DNA from: Roseburia_C sp051879315
GTDB lineage: Bacteria > Bacillota > Clostridia > Lachnospirales > Lachnospiraceae
DNA length: 58,663 nucleotides
Reading direction: 5' to 3'
Assembly: GCA_051879315.1 (NCBI GenBank)
Contig: JBJELW010000075.1
Coordinates: 1 to 58,663 of the forward strand
The notes beneath the pieces are model-generated. The model saw nothing but the letters and a program-made list of their open reading frames with translations. It was not told where the DNA came from and searched no databases. A program made the position numbers and the translations under genes. Positions 52,199 to 58,663 of the stretch are shown here, one piece after another; the stretch's first letter is position 1, and every line of letters begins with the position of its first letter.

Positions 52199-53947
52199 AT
52201 GAACAGCGAAAAAAGGGAGAATCTTTTGAATCTGGCATTGGATGCCACCCCGGAAGAACGGGAAAGATCAGAAAGTCTGTCTGTGGGATTTGATGCGGAA
52301 CATAATACCTGGGAAGTAGTGGTGAAATACAGTGGGGAACTGTCCGGGATTGCGGAGGCATACCCTGCCGTGCAGATTACAGAGCTTTCCAACGAATATG
52401 CCATATTGGTGGTGCCGGAGCCTTTGCTGGATGCGGTGACGGCCTACGAACAAATTGAATATATGGAGAAACCGAAGAGGCTGGTATTTGCTATGAAGCA
52501 GGGAATACAGGCCTCTTGTATTTTACCCTTGTACAATCGCCCCTATGGACTGACAGGACAGGGGGTGCTGGTGGCGGTGATAGACAGCGGTATCGACTAC
52601 CGGCATCCGGATTTTATTGCGCCGGATGGCAGCAGCCGGATCCTGTGGTTGTGGGACCAGAGTATTCCGGGAAATCCTCCGGAGGGATTCCGTCTGGGAA
52701 CCGAGTACAGCAGGGAGCAGCTCAATGAGGCATTGGCTCAGGGGAATACCGCTGCAGGAAACGCAATCTGTCCCAGCTTTGATTCCTCCGGGCATGGAAC
52801 CCATGTGGCAGGAATCGCAGCGGGAAATGGAAGGGCGAGTCAGGGACTAAACCGGGGTGTAGCATACGAAAGTGAGCTGATCATCGTGAAGCTCCGGGCA
52901 GCCCAGGCCAACTCATTTCCCAAAACCACGGAACTGATGCAGGCGGTGGATTATGTCATAAAAAAAGCCACAGAAGCATCCCGTCCTGTGGCAATCAATA
53001 TCAGTTTTGGAAATAATTATGGATCCCATGATGGCACTTCACTGCTGGAAACCTATCTGACGGATATGTCAAACCGCTGGAAGAGCAGCATTGTTATTGG
53101 CACCGGAAATGAGGGGGACAGCCGGATTCATCGCCAGGATACGCTGGTGATGGGACAGGAGCAGACAACGGAATTTGCGGTGGGAGCATTTGAACTGTCG
53201 TTAAATCTGCAAATCTGGAAGGATTATTCGGATCGTTTTGCAATCCGTCTGCAACATCCCAATGGAACTTCTTCCGGAACCATCCGCTATCACGCCGGCA
53301 CCCAGAGATTTACGTTGGGACATACAGAGATTCTGCTGTACTATGGGGAACCCAGTCCTTACAGTGTGGCGCAGGAACTATATATAGAATTTTTACCCCA
53401 GGAGGAATATGTGGACACGGGAGTCTGGTCCATAGTGTGTGTGCCGGAGCGGGTGGTTTCCGGCACCTATCACATGTGGCTGCCCACTGCTGCTGTCCTG
53501 AATCAGGGGACCGGTTTTCTAAAGCCCAGTGAGAATACCACGTTGACCATTCCGTCTACAGCTGAAAAAGTCATTGCTGTGGGAGCCTATGACGCCTATT
53601 ATAACCAGCCGGCACCTTTCAGCGGACGTGGGTTTGACCGGTTGAACCGTTTAGTCAAGCCGGATCTGGTGGCACCGGGAGTGGATATCCTTTCTGCGGC
53701 ACCGGGAGGCGGATACACAACAAGAAGCGGCACCTCCATGGCAACGCCTTTTGTTACCGGAAGTGCCGCATTATTAATGGAATGGGGAATCGTCCAGGGA
53801 AATGACCCATACCTGTATGGGGAAAAAATACGGGCCTATCTGATCAAAGGAGCAGAGCCCTATCAGGCGGGGCAGCAGTGGCCCAATCCCCTGTCGGGAT
53901 GGGGGGCACTGTGTCTCTATGATTCATTGCCCACCGTGGAAAACTAG
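52199..53947 (+). CDS. subtilisin-family (S8) protease, Csp-like
   Basis: 582 residues. The catalytic triad is D129 (VAVIDSGIDYRHPDF), H199 (GHGTHVAG) and S513 (SGTSMATPFVTG). An N-terminal part (about 1-100) looks like a prodomain, and the long stretch between H and S holds a beta-rich insertion (about 320-455), as in the spore germination proteases CspA/B/C. There is no signal peptide. Csp proteases act on the cortex lytic enzyme SleC in spores; that role here is possible but not shown by context. The gene has a weak ribosome site (TTAAGGTCGGTG). Its 3' end overlaps the converging gene by four bases. Confidence 0.88.
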   Translation: MNSEKRENLLNLALDATPEERERSESLSVGFDAEHNTWEVVVKYSGELSGIAEAYPAVQITELSNEYAILVVPEPLLDAVTAYEQIEYMEKPKRLVFAMKQGIQASCILPLYNRPYGLTGQGVLVAVIDSGIDYRHPDFIAPDGSSRILWLWDQSIPGNPPEGFRLGTEYSREQLNEALAQGNTAAGNAICPSFDSSGHGTHVAGIAAGNGRASQGLNRGVAYESELIIVKLRAAQANSFPKTTELMQAVDYVIKKATEASRPVAINISFGNNYGSHDGTSLLETYLTDMSNRWKSSIVIGTGNEGDSRIHRQDTLVMGQEQTTEFAVGAFELSLNLQIWKDYSDRFAIRLQHPNGTSSGTIRYHAGTQRFTLGHTEILLYYGEPSPYSVAQELYIEFLPQEEYVDTGVWSIVCVPERVVSGTYHMWLPTAAVLNQGTGFLKPSENTTLTIPSTAEKVIAVGAYDAYYNQPAPFSGRGFDRLNRLVKPDLVAPGVDILSAAPGGGYTTRSGTSMATPFVTGSAALLMEWGIVQGNDPYLYGEKIRAYLIKGAEPYQAGQQWPNPLSGWGALCLYDSLPTVEN

Positions 53948-55611
53948 CCATTCTTCTGTACGTATTTTTCTACAAACTCATCGTAAGGGCAGGGACGGCC
54001 GTAATAGTATCCCTGAATATAGGTGGGAGAAAGCTGACGGATTTTTGTCAGTTCATCCTGTGTCTCAATACCTTCCACACAAATCTTGAGCTGCAGATTG
54101 TGTACCATGTCGCTCATAAGGGAAAGTAAATTGTACTCATATTCATTCTCCAACGCTTTGGAGGTGAAGGAGCGGTCGATCTTGATAATGTCCGGCCGCA
54201 GGTCATACAAATAGTGGAAATTTGAATAGCCGGTACCAAAATCGTCCAGTGCCAAATGTACACCGCGCTGGGTAAGCTTTTTCCAAAATTTGGATAGCCG
54301 CGGGTTGGACTCTAAAGAGCCGCTCTCTGTCAGTTCGATGACAACATCCGTAGGACGCAGCCCGTGCTCGATAACTGCGGATAAAATCTCATGGCTGATG
54401 TCACATTTTTGAACCTGAACATAGGAAAGGTTAATGTTCATGTGAAAATCCGGCACCATACTCTGAAGTTTCTTACAGGCAGAGAGAGACTGGTGCAGTG
54501 CCCAGTGACCCACCGGAATGATAAGGCCTGTCTCCTCCAGAATGGGAATGAATTCCATGGGGGAAATCATGCCAAGCTCTTCACATTTAAAGCGCATCAG
54601 AGCCTCGGCACCGTGCAGTTGATCCGTGTTTGGCTCAAAAATCGGCTGATAATACATTTCAAAACCTTCGAAATTGTTATTGACAGCCCGGCGCAAAGTG
54701 CGAATCAGTTCAAGACGTTTCCGGAATACCTCGTAGTCCTGCGCATTGTAGATACAGCACATATTTTTCCCACGCCGCTTGGCAAGGCTCAAGGCGAATT
54801 CGGACAGCTTCATGACAGAACTGTAGCTGGACTCTGTAATATCCTGGGTGTTCAGAATGCCTCCGGAAATGGTAAAGACCGCTTCGTAATGGTCCTTTGC
54901 TATCAGCTCGTCGATTTTCTGACGAATCCGCTTATACAGTGCAATTCCCTCTTCCGTGGTACCGCCATGAAAGTCAGTCACTAAAAATTCATCGGAGACG
55001 ATGCGATATACCTTTTGCTCCGGTGTCAGACAGGACTGAATAAAGGAAGCGATACGGGCTAACAACATATCACCGTATTCGATGCCCAGATGCTCGTTTA
55101 CCTCCTTAAAATCATCGATTCCGATGCGAAGGAGATAGCCATCAGGCAGTTTGTCTCCTGAGGCATCCAACAACTGCACCAGATTAGAGGCGGACATGAG
55201 AAGTCCACTGATATTGTCAGCCTTTTGCATACGGCCGATTTCGTTGATACATCCAATCAGGTACTGGGGGCGTCCGTTTTTTTGAATCAGTCGTCCCCGA
55301 CAGTTGATCCACACCGGTTTACCGTCCAGGCTGATCCAGCGATAATTCAGGTTATGTTCAGTCTTCTTGCCGGAAGACACCTGCATTAAATCCTCTGTCA
55401 AAGGAGGGTAATCGTCCTCGTATACGAACTTGCGGAAGTTCTCCAGAGCATTGTGGAATTCATATGACGGCAGCGCAAAACGCTCCGCCGCATTGGGTGA
55501 GATGTAGTATTTATCCTGCACGATATCATATATGTAAAGATAATCGTCCATACACGGACGAAACAAATCGATTACGTCACATAACAATTCCATTGTGATG
55601 TTTTTGTTCAT
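53944..55611 (-). CDS. PAS-GGDEF-EAL protein with degenerate GGDEF
   Basis: 555 residues, soluble. An N-terminal PAS (about 15-130), a GGDEF domain (about 150-290) whose signature is VSDEF (YRIVSDEFLV), so cyclase activity is unlikely, and an EAL domain (about 300-555). The EAL domain is complete: GAEALMRF, HMNINLSYVQ, VIELTESG, LDDFGTGYSNF, IIKIDRSF, CVEGIE and YIQGYYYGRP. A c-di-GMP phosphodiesterase is expected, perhaps regulated by GTP in the GGDEF domain. The region 55612-55826 upstream has a TATAAT on the minus strand (55661-55656) but no clear -35. Confidence 0.92.
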   Translation of the reverse strand: MNKNITMELLCDVIDLFRPCMDDYLYIYDIVQDKYYISPNAAERFALPSYEFHNALENFRKFVYEDDYPPLTEDLMQVSSGKKTEHNLNYRWISLDGKPVWINCRGRLIQKNGRPQYLIGCINEIGRMQKADNISGLLMSASNLVQLLDASGDKLPDGYLLRIGIDDFKEVNEHLGIEYGDMLLARIASFIQSCLTPEQKVYRIVSDEFLVTDFHGGTTEEGIALYKRIRQKIDELIAKDHYEAVFTISGGILNTQDITESSYSSVMKLSEFALSLAKRRGKNMCCIYNAQDYEVFRKRLELIRTLRRAVNNNFEGFEMYYQPIFEPNTDQLHGAEALMRFKCEELGMISPMEFIPILEETGLIIPVGHWALHQSLSACKKLQSMVPDFHMNINLSYVQVQKCDISHEILSAVIEHGLRPTDVVIELTESGSLESNPRLSKFWKKLTQRGVHLALDDFGTGYSNFHYLYDLRPDIIKIDRSFTSKALENEYEYNLLSLMSDMVHNLQLKICVEGIETQDELTKIRQLSPTYIQGYYYGRPCPYDEFVEKYVQKNG

Positions 55612-55826
55612 ATGGATTCCCCCTAACAGTCAAAGCTGCCTGCACATTTTATTCTATTATAAAACGTTTTTCCGGTTTCGTCACCTGATTTTGGAAAAAA
55701 ATTACGTGAATCTGGAACAGCTCAAGAAAAGTGGCATGGACAAAAAAAGAAAAATTGGATATATACACAGAACCACTTTTGGAATAACATGGGGAAAATT
55801 GGATAGTGTCAAGAGGAGGAAAAAAT

Positions 55827-56378
55827 ATGAAAGCAGAAACAAGTACCGTGTCAGCATCAGAGAGCAAGAGCAATATTCAGTTTTTGGTGGTGACAGCAAT
55901 TTTTATCGCGTTAACTTATTTATTTACCGCATTTATCAATGTGCGTCTGCCCATTGCAGCCAATGGAGGTTTGATTCACTTGGGAAATGTACCTCTTTTT
56001 ATCGGTGCAATTATTTTCGGAAAAAAGACCGGTATGATTGCCGGAGGTGTAGGTATGGGACTTTTTGATCTTTTGTCCGGATGGACCTTATGGGCTCCAT
56101 TTACATTAGTAATCGTAGGTATTATGGGTTATGTGGTAGGACGTATCACAGAGAAGCCCTCACACCAGAAATTTGGCTGGTATGTGGTAGCTATTGGAGC
56201 AGCATTGGTTATCAAGATTGTGGGATATTATATCGCAGAGGCTATTCTTTACAAAAGTCTGGTGGCACCGGTGACATCCATTCCGGGTAATGTGGTACAG
56301 ATTTTGGTGGCTGCTGTGATCGTTCTGATCATCATCACACCGTTGAATGCGGCAGCAAAGAAAGTTGGATTGAAGTAA
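55827..56378 (+). CDS. ECF transporter S component
   Basis: 183 residues, starting MKAETSTVSASESKSN; AAGAGGAGG lies before the ATG at 55827. Six hydrophobic helices with the pattern LTYLFTAFINVRLP, GNVPLFIGAIIFGKKTGMIAGGVG and LLSGWTLWAPFTLVIVGIMGY are typical of substrate-binding S components that share a common energising EcfAAT module, absent from this window. It is followed after 24 bases by an aminotransferase gene, so the substrate could be a vitamin or amine-related molecule. I cannot name it. Confidence 0.85.
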   Translation: MKAETSTVSASESKSNIQFLVVTAIFIALTYLFTAFINVRLPIAANGGLIHLGNVPLFIGAIIFGKKTGMIAGGVGMGLFDLLSGWTLWAPFTLVIVGIMGYVVGRITEKPSHQKFGWYVVAIGAALVIKIVGYYIAEAILYKSLVAPVTSIPGNVVQILVAAVIVLIIITPLNAAAKKVGLK

Positions 56379-56402
56379 TAAAACAAAAAGGAGTGGGAGC
56401 AT

Positions 56403-57545
56403 ATGTACAAGATTATGACACCGGGACCGACACAGGTATCAGAACAGGTGAGAGCAGCCAGAAGCTGGGAATGTACCAATCCGGACCTGGACGAGGCTTT
56501 TGTGGAGTTCTATCGGGATACCTGCGAAAAGATCAGTGATTTGCTGTATACCAACAATGAGACATTGATCCTGGGAGGAGAAGGAATCTTAGGATTGGAG
56601 GCAGCCTGCGCATCCCTGACAGAGCCGGGAGATCATGTGCTGGTTCTGGACAATGGTGTTTTCGGCAGGGGATTTGCAGATTTTGTGTCTATGTATGGCG
56701 GAGTTCCCACTCTCTACACGGTGGATTATCGCAATACCATCGATGTGGAAGCATTGGCAGAGTATTTAAAGGATCATCATGACTACAAATATGCCACGGT
56801 GGTTCATGGGGATACCCCCAGCGGAATGTTAAATGATATCTCCCGGATATGTCCGCTGTTAAAAAGCTATGGAATTCTGACGGTGGTGGATTCGGTATCC
56901 GCTATGTTCGCGGAGGAATTGCATGTGGATGACTGTCAGATTGATATCTTGTGCGGAGGTTCCCAGAAAGTGGTTTCCGCACCGCCCGGACTGACACTGG
57001 TGACAATCAGCGAAGATGCAAAGGCAGCTATGGTAGCCAGAAAAACACCCATCGCATCTTTTTATGCGAATCTTACTACCTTTGCACATTATTATGAGGA
57101 AAAGTGGTTCCCATATACCATGCCTATCAGTGATATCAACGGACTGCGGGCAGCCATCGATGCCATTGAGGCAGAGGAGGATATCATTGGTCGTCATGCC
57201 CGGATTGCGGCAGCTTCCAGGGAAGCAGTGACAAAAGCAGGACTTAAGTTGTATCAGGAAAGTGGATTTTCCAATACAGTCACGGTATTTGAAGTGCCGG
57301 AGCAGGTGACGGACCGCCAGATCTTGGACACCATGAAGGAAGACCACAATATCATGCTGGCAGGCTCCTTTGATGTTTTTGCAGGTAAAGTGATTCGGAT
57401 CGGTCACATGGGAAATAATGCCACCTATGAAAATATGGTGGACACTTTCCGGGCACTGGATGCCACTTTCGCAAAATTAGGAGTAAAGCTGACTGCTAAC
57501 ATGCAGCAGGTATTTGAAGATGCTTATGGCAGTGTGAGCCAATAA
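56403..57545 (+). CDS. class V PLP aminotransferase (alanine-glyoxylate / serine-pyruvate type)
   Basis: 380 residues. It starts MYKIMTPGPTQVSEQV. PLP-binding features are GGEGILGLEAACAS near 60, VVHGDTPSGMLND near 140, VVDSVSAMFAEEL near 165 and the Schiff-base lysine K189 in GGSQKVVSAPPG. The family includes AGXT, PhnW and PucG. The exact substrates cannot be read. AAAGGAGTGGGAGC is the ribosome site. It pairs with the ECF S component, and a strong terminator follows. Confidence 0.88.
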   Translation: MYKIMTPGPTQVSEQVRAARSWECTNPDLDEAFVEFYRDTCEKISDLLYTNNETLILGGEGILGLEAACASLTEPGDHVLVLDNGVFGRGFADFVSMYGGVPTLYTVDYRNTIDVEALAEYLKDHHDYKYATVVHGDTPSGMLNDISRICPLLKSYGILTVVDSVSAMFAEELHVDDCQIDILCGGSQKVVSAPPGLTLVTISEDAKAAMVARKTPIASFYANLTTFAHYYEEKWFPYTMPISDINGLRAAIDAIEAEEDIIGRHARIAAASREAVTKAGLKLYQESGFSNTVTVFEVPEQVTDRQILDTMKEDHNIMLAGSFDVFAGKVIRIGHMGNNATYENMVDTFRALDATFAKLGVKLTANMQQVFEDAYGSVSQ

Positions 57546-57577
57546 GTGTTTGATTGGAGTTATGTAGAATTTAGAGG

Positions 57578-57620
57578 AAGAGCAGATGACTGTGATGGTA
57601 GACAGTCGTCTGCTCTTTTT
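57578..57620 (+). terminator. intrinsic terminator after the aminotransferase gene
   Basis: A 16-base stem AAGAGCAGATGACTGT / ACAGTCGTCTGCTCTT with one G-U pair, a short loop GATGGTAG, and a T run at 57615-57620. It also serves the converging gene in part. Confidence 0.9.
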
Positions 57621-57636
57621 GAAGTCAGAGATTCGC

Positions 57637-58341
57637 TTACTGATACAGCTCTGCGATGCGGGAAACTGCCACATAGATTTCCGAAATCTTGTACCAGGTA
57701 CGAAAATCCACCACGCCAGTGACCGGAAGGCCGAAGATGGACTGGAACTTTTCCACGGCAGCAGCGGTGGCAGGACCATAGATTCCGTCCGGGGTGATGG
57801 TGGGGAGAGCCGGATAGCTTTTGGCAATACGGTTGAGCTGCTCCTGCATTTGCAGTACTTTGCTTCCGGTGGAGCCAATGGTCAGATCGTTTCCCGGCCA
57901 GGATGCGGGAACGCCGCTGATCTCCTCTGCAGTGTTGATGTACATACTGCTTCCATAATAATAGCGCAGGATTTCGATGGCAGAGTATCCCTGGTCTGCC
58001 AGGTACTTAGATCCCCATTGCGTCATCCAATTTGGACAGCTGACCTTCTGACCATCGCAATACTGAGTCAGGATGGGCTGACGTACATTGGGCCGGGACA
58101 GATAGTTGGCAAACAGATCATCCACAATGTTGGAAATGTTGTTGAAAATATTTCGGCCGTACACGAATTTGTGGTCGTATGCGGTGGATGAAGTGATGGT
58201 AAAGTCATACCCCTTATTTCTGTACAGAGAGGCAAATAGTTTCGAGTAGAATTTTTGATAGGAAAAAGCGATATTTTTGTCGGGAATTGGTGGTCTATCC
58301 TGAGAATAGGAAGTATAGAACAGCTGGACAAGCCTATGAAG
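57637..58341 (-). pseudogene. 5'-truncated peptidoglycan-binding protein gene (SpoIID-like N-terminal region lost)
   Basis: The intact C-terminal part contains ILTQYCDGQKVSCPNWM, QWGSKYLADQGYSAIEIL, then a PG_binding_1 domain (TIGSTGSKVLQMQEQLN, DGIYGPATAAAVEKFQ). The same frame continues upstream of the first GTG (58164) through RNKGYDFTITSSTAYDHK to a TGA at 58344-58342, with no start codon. Family members I recall are about 400 residues or more with further N-terminal domains, which are missing here. I therefore call it a remnant; a shortened gene from GTG at 58164 is possible (175 residues). Confidence 0.7.
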
Positions 58342-58378
58342 TCATTGCAAAATAATATTAAAATACAGTAAATTGTTA

Positions 58379-58407
58379 TGGATTTCAAGGGCATTGGGAA
58401 GTATAAT
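58379..58407 (+). promoter_or_regulatory. possible promoter for the last gene
   Basis: A perfect TATAAT (58402-58407) has only TGGATT (58379-58384) at a 17-base spacing, so the -35 is weak. The ATG is 37 bases further, with GAAAGGAGC as ribosome site. Confidence 0.35.
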
Positions 58408-58444
58408 ATAAGCAAGATGGGTTACGAAAGGAGCTGGTTTAGAT

Positions 58445-58663
58445 ATGGGTACAGCAGAATTGACAGCCAAAATCGAGAGTTTATCGGCAGAGGATTATAA
58501 CATGGTAATCATGCTAGTAAATAGATTGTCCGAGAAGTCAGAAATGGATGGACTTCAAAAGATGAGCGAGGACGAGTTGGTGGAGCAGCTTTCCGAGTCA
58601 ATCAGAAAAAGTGACATGGGAGCAACAAAATCTGCCAGAGAAGTATCACGAAGCATGAGGGAT
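58445..58663 (+). CDS. start of a small antitoxin-like gene, cut by the window end
   Basis: 73 codons are open to the edge. It begins MGTAELTAKIESLSAEDYNM, followed by VIMLVNRLSEKSEMDG, then a charged helix rich in E, K and S. The pattern of an N-terminal amphipathic helix with SAEDYNMV resembles small clostridial proteins annotated as antitoxins of RelE/ParE-type pairs. No DNA-binding motif is certain. A partner gene, if any, would lie beyond the window. Confidence 0.5.
   Translation, partial: MGTAELTAKIESLSAEDYNMVIMLVNRLSEKSEMDGLQKMSEDELVEQLSESIRKSDMGATKSAREVSRSMRD

Noticed and set aside
1..58663. CRISPR arrays, tRNA or rRNA genes, intact insertion sequences
   Set aside because: I looked for regular spaced repeats, cloverleaf signals, conserved rRNA stretches and transposase motifs and saw none that I could support.

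Overview
The window reads as chromosomal DNA of a Gram-positive, low-to-mid GC gut-type clostridium, most likely Lachnospiraceae. The reasons are strong AGGAGG ribosome sites, several TTG/GTG starts, an [FeFe]-hydrogenase-like sensor, a Csp-like subtilase, a MoxR-DUF58-transglutaminase operon, InlB-type repeats in surface proteins and an NRPS with the C-A-T-C-A-T-R layout known from gut Clostridia. This assignment is inferred from gene content only. I see no rRNA, tRNA, CRISPR array or intact insertion sequence. One 100-N scaffold gap (16137-16236) interrupts a gene artificially.

Left part (1-15.6 kb). After the possible tail of a gene and a structured leader comes an exported adenosine deaminase. 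A small PAS protein faces a seven-gene operon (2394-15594) with a good promoter at 2252-2280. In order it holds a STAS anti-anti-sigma-like protein, a 4'-phosphopantetheinyl transferase, a 2451-residue NRPS (C-A-T-C-A-T-reductase), a MATE exporter fused to an RsbW-like ATPase domain, a RelA/SpoT-type nucleotide synthetase, a membrane SpoIIE/RsbU-type phosphatase and a free RsbW-like kinase. Synthesis and export of a probable peptide aldehyde thus sit with a complete partner-switching set and an alarmone enzyme, but with no sigma factor. This is my main candidate for an undescribed system.

Middle (15.6-33 kb). Here are an AAA/DUF4143 ATPase broken only by the assembly gap, a small acidic protein, an MgtC-family membrane protein, a dCACHE-HAMP-GGDEF cyclase, hisS - hscC-like Hsp70 - aspS, a soluble [FeFe]-hydrogenase-like/chemoreceptor fusion, and a DegV - MoxR - DUF58 - transglutaminase set on the minus strand.

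Tad-like locus (33.0-40.1 kb). A promoter at 32939-32967 precedes a compact Tad/Flp-like operon: one CpaF/TadA-type ATPase, one T2SSF-like membrane protein, several tiny one-helix proteins whose N-termini share a YG motif at residues 8-9 (leaderless Flp-like pilins), two larger membrane-anchored pseudopilin-like proteins and an 884-residue secreted adhesin. It ends at a perfect bidirectional terminator. No prepilin peptidase is present, which fits pilins without leaders. This is the second strong candidate.

Right part (40-58.7 kb). A CorC-type transporter and a small membrane protein lie on the minus strand. A plus-strand series follows: HAD hydrolase, CapA-like enzyme, CHASE2 adenylate cyclase, TIM-barrel protein, GAF-HD-GYP phosphodiesterase, secreted beta-helix/YDG protein, FecR-domain protein and Csp-like protease. 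Next come a converging GGDEF-EAL protein, an ECF S component with a class V aminotransferase, a 5'-truncated peptidoglycan-binding gene and the start of a small antitoxin-like gene that runs off the end. Enzymes for c-di-GMP (three), cAMP (one) and probably (p)ppGpp (one) make the window rich in nucleotide signalling.
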